Shown: one piece after another, positions 34,201 through 45,717 of the stretch
Layout of the letters: each line of letters begins with the position of its first letter
How positions within the stretch are numbered: the first letter of the stretch is position 1
Source of the DNA: Boswellia sacra
Lineage: Eukaryota; Streptophyta; Magnoliopsida; Sapindales; Burseraceae
Reading direction: 5' to 3'
Assembly (NCBI GenBank): GCA_013180625.2
Contig: SNVD02011469.1
Span: 124,001 to 188,000, forward strand
Length of the DNA: 64,000 bases
Position numbers and translations under genes: made by a program
The notes under the pieces: model-generated
The model's input: the letters and a program-made list of their open reading frames with translations, nothing else
The model's database searches: none
What the model was told of the DNA's origin: nothing

Positions 34201-37200
34201 TTAATTTGAGGACACAATAAATTTATCGTTTGTGTTATGAGGTATATTGTTCTTTGTGATTTCTATTGAACATTGATTTTATATTAAGTAATTTTTGTAG
34301 CTGTTATGGATTGAAAAACTTGATTGTGAGTTCATGTTTATGAGCTTGAAATGTGAAAGCATGATTTGAAATTGTGATGTGGTATGAAAATGGACAGTAT
34401 GCCTATGATTTTGGATATGTACTAGCATTTAATTATGCCTATGATTGTCGATATGTACTAGCGTTGAATTATGCCTATGATTTTAATAGGTGATGGCGTT
34501 GAATTATGCTCATAATTTTGATATGTGATTGTATTGAATTGTGCCTATGGTTTGATATGTGAATGACCGAATTGTGCCTATGGCTTTGATATGTGATTGT
34601 CCAAAATTGTGCTTAAGGCCTTAATTTATGATGGCTTCGAAATGGGCATAAGGCTTTTATATGTGATGGCATGATAATTGTGTATATGGAAATGATATGT
34701 GAGAAATTATGAAAATGATGGTTCATCGTCTTAGGGACTCTAAGCTTTAATTAAGCGATTGATAGCATGACGGCCACCTCTTGAAGGTATCGGAAACCAC
34801 AAAGTGCCACATGCAAATCATTATAAGCAGTTTCATGGTGGCCACCTTTTCAAATTATGTGGGGGCCATCTCTTGAGGGTCATGGGAACCGTAAAGTGCC
34901 ACACACAATACAAAGTGCCACGTGTAGACCGTTCTGATTAATAGAATGGGGTATCACATCATAGGATTATATGGGTGCCACCTCTTGAAGGTTATGAAAA
35001 CCACAAAGTATCACACACAATGCAAAATGACACATGCATAATATTATGACTGATTGAATGAGGGGAGGTCCAAACCATGTATTTTCTTGTGTAGAATTCA
35101 GTAGCATGGGCTTGGTATCACTCGGATTGTCAACCTAGCCTTAAACTTGTGATACATATGTCCCTAAGGTTATATGAAAATGACATATGAGTTTATGGGT
35201 ACGTGTGTTAAGAATGGCCTAAGCAAGGCATATATAAAGTTAGTTAAGTATATGTGTGTGTGTAAGTAATGGAAATGGCTTGAGAAAGACATATTTGAAA
35301 TAAAATTAGTAAAGATGTGAATGTGCAAGTGTTGAAATTGAGCTAAGCATGATTGGCCAAAACAGAGAACTGGCACAAACGCACAAGTAAGATTGCGTAG
35401 GAGCACCACCTCAATCGACCTAAACCTTTTTGGATAGAGAACTGGCGCAGGCACGCAGCTCCTTTAGTGCAGGAGCGCCACTCTAAAATCCTGAAAACGT
35501 TGTGAGACAGAAACTTGGCGCTGCTGCACAAGTTCAAATGCACAGGAGAGCGACCATTGAGCTTCAAACAGTGCTTCCTGACTTATGTAACAAGTAACTA
35601 ACTACTTGTGAGATAATTAATGGATAGTAACCATACTAGTATTTGAATTTCTGTGCGCTGTTCATTGTTAACGACTGCACTTAGCTGATGTACTGAGTGA
35701 TTGCTTATTAGTTTATTGTGTGGCTCAGGTGATCGATAGTGTGACGAATGATGGAGGATTTTGGCATGGCAACGACGAAGTTCCCTTGGCAACTACAAAC
35801 CGTTGCAACATCATTTTGCTTTTTAAGCATTTTTTATTATTGTATAAGTTACATCATACTGCGGTTGTTGATTGAATCTCTCTTTTATAAAATAAAAGTA
35901 ATATTTTGTGATAAATTTTTAGTTCATTATTTGAAATGACTATCTGTAGTAGCACTCTGAATCTATAGAAATAGAGTTGTGTGATTTCAGGGACAATCAC
36001 TTGATAGGCTAGAAATTACAATAAGAGACTATCAAGAAATTCAGGCAAAGGAGTAGAAGAATTCAAGAATGAAGCTAAGCACATTGCAAAAACTCCAGCA
36101 TACTAATCATGTGAGGCTTTTAATTAGGATGTTCTTTACACTGAGAAGAAAGGATTTATTCTATGAGTATATGCCTAACAAAAGTTTGAATTTCTTTATA
36201 TTTGGCAGGTCCTTTCAACAAGTGAGGATTTTCGTACTCTGCAGCTTAAGCTTATTATTCATTTACTAATTTTTTTTTTTAATTTCTTTATTGGTTTGGG
36301 ACAGATTCTCGTAGAAAGAAACTATTTAACAGGAGACAATGTTTTAGTATAATTGAAGGAATTGTCCAAGGACTTTTTTATCTACATAAATATTCAAGAT
36401 TCAAAATGATACATATAAGACTTGGAAGCCAACAACATTTTACTGGATGGCTAAATCAATCCTAAAATATTTGATTTTGGCATGACAAGAACCTTTGGAT
36501 GAATAAGTCAACAACAAATACAAATAGAATTGTTGAAACATAATAAGTATATGTTACATTTACAACCTAGTGGTTAATTTTATGAATGCATTACAACACA
36601 TGAATATGTTCTCTTTATAAAAACTAATGCTTGGGTGTTCAAATTCTATTTAGTTGGTTTTAGGTCTCCGGCGTATGCAATGAATGGCATTGTCTCAATA
36701 AAAACTGATGTATTTAGCTTAATTTGGAGTTTAATACTAGAAATTGTGAGTGGCAAGAAGAACAATAGTTGCTATCATATAGATTATCCACTCAATCTTG
36801 TAGAAAACGTAAGTACTCGATCAAATATAGGTAGATTTAAAGATAGTAGTTGATGCTTCAAATAAATATCACTTAAAATCTGACATTGAGTATTATCTGG
36901 TGTTAAAATCTTTCCACTTTCAGGCCTGGCAAAGGTCTAGAGCTGAAAGATCCAACACTAATGGAATTATTCTCTCCTGATGAAGTATTAAGATGCCTTC
37001 ATGTGGGTCTCTTGTGCGTACAAGACGAGGCAACGGATAGACCCACAATGTCAGATGTTGTTTCCATTCTAACAAATGAAACTCAACTTCTACCTGCACC
37101 GAAACAACCCGCTTTTAATTATATCAATAATAAGACCACTGAAGTGGCTGAAAATCCTGGAAATAAGTTAGAAAATTATTCCATAAATGATGTAACAGTC

Positions 37201-37221
37201 TCGGTGATGGAAGCTAGATAA
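31225..37221 (+). pseudogene. Locus E: second chimeric LRR-I/G-type RLK, pseudogene
   Basis: The left half is D-like. Signal exon 31225-31306 is intact. The malectin exons (from about 31399 and 32001) carry frameshifts, lose the NCYTIK segment, read IDSG for IDCG and have a lost acceptor. The linker exon (about 32596-32740) has lost its donor, and one LRR exon lies at about 32807-32879. An LTR-derived segment (about 32955-35938) replaces the remaining LRR, transmembrane and juxtamembrane exons. The right half is the G-type kinase: about 35990-36208 (frameshift at the ATP-lysine), about 36306-36542 (catalytic HRD destroyed, DFG region frame-broken, donor GT lost), about 36660-36810 and about 36925-37221 ([18 protein letters not shown] and the ending SVMEAR-stop, still open). 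The order ectodomain then G-type kinase is the same as in D, supporting duplication of a fused gene. It is not functional. Confidence 0.87.
32955..35938 (+). mobile_element. Diverged LTR (family 1) inside locus E
   Basis: Long stretches match the reverse complement of 42414-45001: the region near 33250-33560 (AGACATGTC.AGGA, CCTGTTTT.AAACAGG) and GGTAAGTAAGCTAACTT near 34185. It also matches 1080-1240 near 35700-35800 (CTCAGGTGATCGATAG, TGGAGGATTTTGGCAT, TTCCCTTGGCAAC). It is more diverged than the other two copies. Both ends are blurred, so the limits are approximate and no target duplication is claimed. A ~60-bp local duplication lies at about 33712-33835. Confidence 0.7.
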
Positions 37222-39099
37222 GCATATATACTATAGTACTTTAGGTATCTGGGTTTTTATGGAGAAGTACAAGCAAAGACATGCATGCACATAAGGAATG
37301 ATAAATCTTTTTCAGAATTCTATGCATATCTTTTTATTTGGTTTCAACTTTAAGCAGAGCCCTGCATTACACAGGGAATGATTTTATTCAGATAAGAAGT
37401 GACTCTATTCATTAACATATCTCATTTTTCATATATTTGGTTAATTGGTTTTTTGAATTGTCTTATTTATTCAAACTGAGAGATTGATGACTCACTTGCA
37501 TTATTAAGGAATGTACGTGTTAATGAAATTTGAGATTGTAAATAATCTATTCTATTATATTCCAGAGAAGGAAAATTCAGGGACAAAAAATAAGAATAAG
37601 AGTTCATAATAGTCATTCATAAAGAGCTTCTGAGGTCGCTAGTTCGAACATTTCCGGAAAATCCGTGGATTTAATTCGTGAATTAATACGAAGATAGATA
37701 TTAAAAGGCTCACTTCAATGTTGGTTTCACTACCACTTCAGCAACTTTCCAATCAATTCCTAGCCACGATCACGATAGGATCTTGAGTGCTTGACAAAGA
37801 AGATTCAGTCTAAACGTGCCGAAGTTTTGTATCTTTTGCCCAATCAAATTGTGCCAGCTGAAACAGCAGTATCTGTTGACTATTGTCATGCTCTTCTTAG
37901 TATGCGTTGTATCTGTTTACAAGCCCAATTTTTGCCGCGTTTTGGGCTGGGTTGGCTGAATTCTAATCGGGCTAAATGTCTGGTCCAAGGTTACATGCAT
38001 TGGGCTTATTGGCTTATTACATGTTCAACAGATCCAAACGTCAAGCCACCGAATGATAATTGCATATTGCATCTTTGATATCTTGGCTTTTATTTTATTT
38101 TCTTAAGTGATCATAAGAATTTTAGAAAATAAATTTAAAAAATTTTCTGAAAATTCTTCTCGTCTTAAGATATTTATATTGTAATTAGTGTTTCTAGCGA
38201 GTCTAGGACCAATTAAATATATATGCCAATACGTGCATCTTTAATTTGGTGTAGTGGAAATATGGAAATGGGAAAAAAAAATTCAAATCAATTAAGTAAT
38301 ATTTATGGCCTACTAATATTTAGAAATACTTGCCCATGCCAGACTTCTAAATGTTCTCGTCAACTATCAATGCAATTTTTTTATTTAGTCGAACAAAACT
38401 ATACCAACTTTGTACTAGTTAAATAGACACACACACACACATATATTTACTTTGACAAAGTCATGCGTGTGCATATGTGACAGTGATAACTTATATAAAT
38501 CACTGACATTAAACTAATTTCCTTGATTAGTACTGATCTTTTTAAAATGATGATCATGATGTAAGATGGTGATGATAGGGATGATGCATGGGTGGGGAAT
38601 TACATCACTTTATTTATTTATTTATTTTTAATTAGCATATAGAATGTAGTATACATTCTTTCTGAATTCCTTAATTACCGATGGGAATGACTTATTGAGC
38701 AGAAAAACTTTTAACTTTAAGATGAAATTAAATTTAAAAATGTAAGCTGATAGTTAAATAACGCTTCAATGACGATCCCTCAGTTTCATACCTCTAAGCA
38801 ATGAAGATTATCTTAGCACAAAGTTTAAAGTCAGTGAATCAAATCCTTGTTTTATAAAGTTTTTTTCAAGAGTCTTCTCTGCAGTTACAGTTTACTAAGT
38901 GATTTACTTATCTATCATTCTCTTATTAATATACATACACTTGAAATAAAAATACCAAGAGTCATAATCATTACAGGACCATTTAAGTTGCAAAATATTG
39001 TGATCTCAAAGAGTTGACCGAGTTCCAAACTATTGTACTTTGGCTGTATAAATTTCAACAAGATAACTCGTCCTTTTTCATCTTGTGCTACAATCTGAA
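37222..39099. other. Intergenic between E and G, no gene seen
   Basis: Non-coding. A B-box-like AGGTCGCTAGTTCGAACATTTCC near 37633 might be part of a degraded SINE. An AC/AT microsatellite lies near 38427-38446. TTGACC occurs near 39015, about 85 bp before the ATG of G. The open frame at 37791-38078 has no recognisable domain. Confidence 0.45.
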
Positions 39100-42000
39100 A
39101 TGTCTATGGATATGGTACAGCATTTCTTCTTTGCATATCTTGGCATAGTTGCTGTTACAGTCCTGGTTCCTGCACAGAGTCAATCAGGTGACAATTACTC
39201 AGATTTTAAGTATCAACTTTCATTTTTATTTACAAACGATATGCTTATGGTTTATTATAAGAATTTCTGTCTCTCTGTCCAGGATTTATTAGCATAGATT
39301 GTGGAATATCAGAAAATTCTAAGTATGCAGACCAGAAAACGGGCATAAATTACACTTCAGACGCAGACTTCATTGAGACTGGTGTAAACCATAATATATC
39401 AACTGAATACATCACTAGCACCCTTGAACAACAATTCTTGAATGTCAGAAGCTTTCCTCGAGGAAGAAGAAATTGTTACACCCTAAAACCTGCTCGTGGC
39501 GATACAAAGTTTTTGATCAGAGCAAGATTCATGTATGGAAATTATGATGGTCAAGGTAAAGTACCCAGTTTTAATCTACTTCTTGAAGCTGACGGCTGGG
39601 ATTTAGTGGAATTGGCAAATGCATCCAATATTGTCACCAAGGAGATCATCCATATTCGCAAAAGAAACTACATGCACATCTGTCTTGAAAACATTGGCTC
39701 AGGTACACCTTTCATATCAGCATTAGAATTAAGACCGCTGAGTAATTCCACCTATCCAACTAGATCAGCTGGTTCACTATTGCTCTATTCGCGGTTAAAT
39801 GTTGGTTCAGCAACAAATCAAATAGTCAGGTATGTCATTTTATATTGAGATCGAGAGTCTTCTATACATGCAGCCGGCCAATTGTGGAACGTAAAATAAG
39901 CACGTGTGCTGTATATGATGTGCCTTATATCGGGCGGATGCACTGTAGGGAAGACTGAGGCTTTTATATTAGCAAAATTTGGCAAGCCAGAAGGTTTGTT
40001 TACTAATCAAAACGACGTGTAGGTACCCAGATGACATTTATGATCGCATATGGTCTCCCTATGACGGCCAGAACTGGGCAACAAGAAATACCTCGCTTAC
40101 TGTCGACACTAAGAACTTTTTTCAATATCCATCTATCATAATGCAGACTGCTGCTATGCCCGCTAATGGTAGTGATTCCTTACAGTTCAGTTGGGTTCCT
40201 ATCGATTCCAAGTCTGAATGTTATGCCTGCCTTTCCTTTGCTGAAATTGAAAAGCTCCAAACTAACCAGATAAGAGAATTGAATATATACTTAAATGGAA
40301 GGCAATGGTATGGACCTTTGCCTCTTAAAAATTACTTATATGCGGAAACTATATACAGCGGATCACCAGAGATAAGTGATGAAAGAAATTTGTTTTCAAT
40401 CAACAAAACTGAGAACGCAACACTGCCACCCATCCTCAACGCCCTTGAAATATATCATGTGAAAGAATTCCTGGAATTGCTAACTGACCAACAGGATGGT
40501 ATGATTCTCCCAGACAATCATTTTCCATAGAGATTGGTTTTTGTTAAGGTTAAAATTAATCAGCGTAATTTTAATTCTAACCTTTTTAATTATGCTTTTA
40601 AAATCTTAGTTGATGCTATCATGAATATAAAATCAGAATATGGATTGAAAAGATCAAATTGGCAAGGAGATCCATGTGCCCCGAAAGATTACATGTGGCA
40701 AGGTCTTAATTGCAGCTACGAGGGTTATAATCCCCCAAGGATCATATCCCTGTAAGTTTTCGCACTCAGAAAATGAATCCTACCTCTTAACTTCGATCCA
40801 AAACTCCTTTAATAATTATTCGGCCTGAAAGCAGGAATTTATCATCAAGTGGAATAGAAGGGGAAATATCTCCTTACATATCAAGTCTCACAACAATACA
40901 AACTTTTGTAAGATTTCAATCTCACGTGAAACTATATATTAATTTTTCTACTGCTTAATGATGAGCAGTATGTGAAGTCAGCTTAACATTTAAATTACCA
41001 TTTCAGGGACTTATCGGACAATAGTTTGACGGGGCCACTACCTGATTTCTTATCAGAGTTACCATTCTTGAGAGTGCTGTAAGTTATAACTTCATCAGGA
41101 TTTTGACAAAGGAAAGTTTCTTTGTTTACAAAAATCAAGGACAATCTTTAATTACTATTTATTTCTTTTGCAGAAACTTGGAAGGAAACAAGCTCAAAGG
41201 ATCTGTTCCAGCTGGACTAATGGAAAAGAAAAAGAATAGTTTGCTTTCACTAAGGTTTGCTAATTTCTATTCAGAGTCGATCGAAGCATTTTAATTCATA
41301 AACCAAACCATAGCTTATAGTGCAGCTAAATTATTATATCAATGGACTACTTATTATTTCAATTCTTACATTATCCAGGTCTCTGTCCTGAAGCTTCATG
41401 TGCCAAAGACAGGTTCCTTGTTCCATTACTAGCAACAGCTCTTTCATTATGCGTCCTCTTAACTGCACTAGTCATTTTATGGAGTCTTAGAAGGGCGAAA
41501 CAGGGTATGACCATGACAAACATAATTCATATAGTTTGAGAACATACAATCAGATTTTCATGTAATTGCAAATTTACATTCAATAAATTCCTGCTAATTG
41601 AACTCGTAAGTTCTGAACCAGTGTTGAAGAACGGATCATTAGATTTGAAAAATCGAAGGTTCTCATACTCTGATGTCGTGAGGATTACCAACAACTTTGA
41701 GAAAGTTCTTGGGGAAGGCGGATTTGGAACAGTTTACCATGGATGCTTGGATGATACTCAGGTGGCTGTTAAGATGCTCTCTCCTTCATCAGTTCAAGGA
41801 TATAAGCAATTTCAAGCTGAGGTGTGTAAAGTAATTTGAATAGAGATATTTCAAAACTTGTTTCCTATCAATGAGACAAATTTATTTGGTTCTCTCTAGA
41901 GGTTGAACTTCTTATGAGAGTTCATCATAAAAACTTGACAACACTTGTTGGATATTGTGATGACGGGATAAATATGGGGCTGATCTATGAGTACATGGCT

Positions 42001-42413
42001 AATGGAAACTTAGAAAAACATCTCTCAGGTTTCTTTATTCCTACACTAGAAAATTCAGTCAACAATGATTTATCAAATTTTGAGTCTAAGCTGATTTAAT
42101 CTTATCAGGTTTCTGATATATAATTAATTGATCCAAGTTCTTCAGTTTGATGGTTATACGTTCTTACTTCTATTTTATTTACTTTTTATGTTGCAGGAGA
42201 TGATGAGGACATTTTAAGTTGGGAAGGGAGACTTAAAATAGCAACAGAGGCAGCACAAGGATAGGAATACATGGTTTGCAGTTTTTTTTTTTTTTTTTTT
42301 GTTTGAAGACAAATTCTACATTCTTTCCTATCGAAGCCTTGAGGCTAAGGTGAACTAATATCTGAAACTGAAATTTAGGATTGGAGTATCTTCACAGTGG
42401 TTGCAAGCCACCC

Positions 42414-45001
42414 TGTCACAACTCATACTAGACATGCAAAATATAGCATTTATATAGTCATTTAAATATGAACTCTGTTATTTCTTTCACTAATTAATAT
42501 TAGTATCACACAAAACAGAGTTTCTAATCACAACCACACCAATTCACTGTAGCTAGATACATTCAAAATCAAAAGGATTCCTACAGTATGGCTATGATAA
42601 TTTAGGCAGCGGTCTATGGTTGCCAAGGAAACTCTGTCAGCAATGCCAAAAGTCCTCCATCCATAGCTCAATCTACTGATCACCTGAGGCACACAACAAC
42701 TTTAATGAGTAAAACTCAGTAAGTAAGCTAGGTGAATATACAGTAATAAACAATAACAATAGAATTCAGTCCAGTATGAAACTATCCATTTCTAACTATA
42801 CAAGCATTAGCTAACTCGTTAAAGAAAGAATGCCCCAGAGTTCACTTCGGTTACATTTGCGCTCCCGCGCCGATTTTCTTTCTAGACCTCTATAGGTCGA
42901 TTCAACCTCACATAAGTGAGTTCACATTTCTCTACTCATCGCTTTTTCATGTACAATCATAATCACATAATGAGGAAGCTTCCATAGTATCAATTACAGT
43001 CACCTAGGGAAAATGCTCTCTAATCAAGGTAGGACTTTTCATTTCACAGTTAGTTCCCATATAATAGCTCAAGGCTAGTCTGACAATCCGGGTGATACCG
43101 GGCCCATGCTACCGAATCTCGTCTAGAGAAACACATGGTCCAGACCTCCCCTCAAGCCATGGGAGTACGGAATGCTCAAGGCTAGTCTGACAATCCGGGT
43201 GATACCGGGCCCATGCTACCAAATCTCAACTAGAGAAACACATGGTCCAGACCTCCCCTCAAGCCATGAAACAGTACAGAACAGTACGAATACATTTAGA
43301 TGCCTACACTTGAAATAGCTCGAGGCTAGTCTGACAATCCGGGTGATACCGGGCCCATGCTACCGAATCTCATCTAGAGAAACACATGGTCCAGACCTCC
43401 CCTCAAGCCATGAGAGCTAAACTTCCTAGGTCTTGGCATGCCAATCATGTTTCACCATTCACAATCAGTCACACATAAAAGAAGTTTGACATCAACCTTC
43501 TAGAACAGTCACAGTATCTCACATTCCAGCATCAAGGTGCTAGCAATTAACAATGTTACAATCCACAAAATTACATACATACAGTACACAATTTATTGTG
43601 GTCTCAGAAAAGTTAGCTTACTTACCTTGTACAGCTGCTTTTCGATGCTTGTGATTGACCTAAAAATAAAACAAAATCTCTTTTTAGGTCACTATACACT
43701 TGTAAAATATTTCCCCCTTTTTGGCTCTATTTCCATACTTACTCTGACAAACAATTCACAACAACAATTATCTACTTCCAAAAATTCACAAAAGTAGGTA
43801 GACATCTTTTACACACATACCTCATGTCTCCTTAAAATTTTCAGAGCCAATTTGGGGTCATTTGGCCACTCAAAATAATCAAATTTATTACCTCAACAAT
43901 TCTGCCATTGCATTCACTTCACTGAGCACTATCAACTTAAAAATTTGTAGGAATTTCAATCCTACTCAAATGGCTACAAAAATTTACAGGCTGGTATATA
44001 ACATATGTATATACCTCCATACCAAAAATCAGGGCTTTTCAAGATGTTTAACCCATTCAAATCCATTTATTTCTAACTGCCCTGTTTTGGAAACTAAAAA
44101 TTCCAGTTTTAACAAGCCATTAAAAATCTATAACAATTCACACAGAGCTTCAATCTCAGTGAAAATATACAGTCTCATATATGACACATAGAAGAACTTG
44201 CATACAAAAATTCAGGCACTTTTACAAAGATTTGCCCCCTCGAATCGAGTTCAATCTCCCTGCCCTGTTTTAAAACAGGGGAAATTCACAAATTTCGAAC
44301 CAGAATTTCAAAATTCATTACAATTTACACACTATGAATTTTTAAGTGATTCCAATTTCTATAAACTCCTGGACATGTCTAATCTATAAAATTTTCAGAA
44401 CAATAAAATGTCCCCCTGATTTTTGAGAATTTTCGGAACATGTACTGTTCAGTATAGACAAAAATTCCAGGATTGAACTAATCTCTCATTTCTAGCTCAT
44501 ATCTTCATCTCCTTACTTAGATACATTTAAAACTCATTCAAATTCATGTTTCCACACAAATTTCCAGCAGCACAAATAAAAATTCATATACTCAAATCAC
44601 AATCCAAAAGAATTCTTGCAAACACATACACTAAATCAAGAATTCTAAGGAAAAAGATGAGTTCTTACCCTTTTCTTTCTTCCTTCTCCTTCCCTTCTTT
44701 GTGGTCTTGATGAATTTTTTGTGTTGAAAACTTAGAGAGAGTGTGAAGAGCTGAAACCGTTCATTTAGGAGCAAGAGGGAAGAAATTCTAGAATTCTTCC
44801 CATTTTTATAGATAAATATTAAGGTAAATTTCCCATTAGTCCTTCTCTCCTCTTTTATGACTATTAAACCTATCACTCATTTAATTAAGCCCCTCATTTT
44901 TTCATTTATTACATTACAATTCAAATACATTATATATACATTAAGACATATGTAATCATAACACATGATATAATGTACACTACAAAATTTAGGATATTAC
45001 A
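42414..45001 (-). mobile_element. Solo LTR (family 1), 2588 bp, in a kinase exon
   Basis: TGTCACAACTC...AGGATATTACA, flanked by the exact 5-bp target duplication CACCC (42409-42413, 45002-45006). Removing it and one CACCC rejoins CACAGTGGTTGCAAGCCACCC with ATTGTCCATAGAG, giving [11 protein letters not shown] in frame. It has no internal coding region, so it is a solo LTR. Its strand is given as opposite to the copies at 1-1404 and 32955-35938. Confidence 0.92.
43067..43411. repeat. Three ~90-bp units in the solo LTR (inverted to 415-757)
   Basis: Three copies of GCTAGTCTGACAATCCGGGTGATACCGGGCCC followed by CCTCCCCTCAAGCCATG, at about 43067-43157, 43174-43266 and 43313-43411. It is the inverse of the triple at 415-757. 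Confidence 0.85.
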
Positions 45002-45717
45002 CACCCATTGTCCATAGAGATGTGAAGTCCCCAAACATCTTACTAAATGAAAATTTTCAGGCCAAATTAGCTGATTTCGGCCTTTCCCGAATTTTTTCAG
45101 CGGAAGGTGGAACTTATGTCTCAACAACTATTGCTGGCACCCCTGGATATCTTGACCCTGAGTAAGTAGCTCTATTCTTTCGAACTTATAATTTCTTGAA
45201 TATAAAATCTCTACTTTTGATACTACAGAAATTACAATTTTTGCCAGGATCTATTGGAAACTATCTAATAGAGATTGAATTATGTATTTTTGGCCTTGCA
45301 GTTACTGTACTTCAAACAGTTTAACTGAAAAAAGTGATGTGTATAGCTTTGGGGTAGTTCTCTTGGAGATAATCACATGCAAACCTGTGATTGCAAAATG
45401 TCTTGAGAGGACTCATATAATTCAATGGGTGAGTTTCATGCTTGCAAAGGCAGATATTAAAAATATTGTTGATCCAAAATTACGGGGAGACTTTGACATA
45501 AACTCTGTCTGGAAAGCTGTCGAAATAGCTATGGCTTGTGTGTCTTCAATTTCCACCAAAAGGCCAACCATGAATCAGGTAGTGATGGAACTCTATTGAG
45601 TGTTTAGCATTTGAGATTTCTCGTAAGCAGGTGGAAAGTGAAAGTGGATCAAAAGGTTCCATTGAAGTACTGATCAATTCGGATCTTCACACTGAATCAA
45701 TTCCCTTAGCAAGGTAG

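Larger units (their letters stand above)
39100..45717 (+). pseudogene. Locus G: malectin-like/LRR receptor kinase, disrupted
   Basis: Exons 1-4 (39100-39187, 39283-39829, 40023-40498, 40610-40751) are intact and in phase: signal peptide, malectin-like domain (IDCG) and WQGDPC linker. The first LRR exon (40835-40907) is 73 nt instead of 72, so the next exon (41007-41078) is read into a TAG. Exon 41174-41254 is fine. The transmembrane exon (about 41380-41505, GLCPEASC then a helix) has a corrupted start. Kinase exons are 41622-41821 (GEGGFG, VAVK), about 41901-42028, about 42198-42261 (donor GT changed to GA), 42379-42413 and 45007-45160 split by a solo LTR, and about 45301-45717. The LTR enters just before IVHRDVK. 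In the last exon an indel gives MELY-stop at 45599, with the original frame continuing to PLAR-stop at 45717. The family is the same as B. The ectodomain could still be expressed as a truncated protein, but a full receptor is excluded. Confidence 0.88.

Noticed and set aside
37791..38078. 95-aa open frame
   Set aside because: No recognisable domain and no exon context; not supported.
43537..44389. Several plus-strand frames inside the solo LTR
   Set aside because: They lie in non-coding LTR sequence and are not conserved in the sister copies at 1-1404 and 32955-35938.
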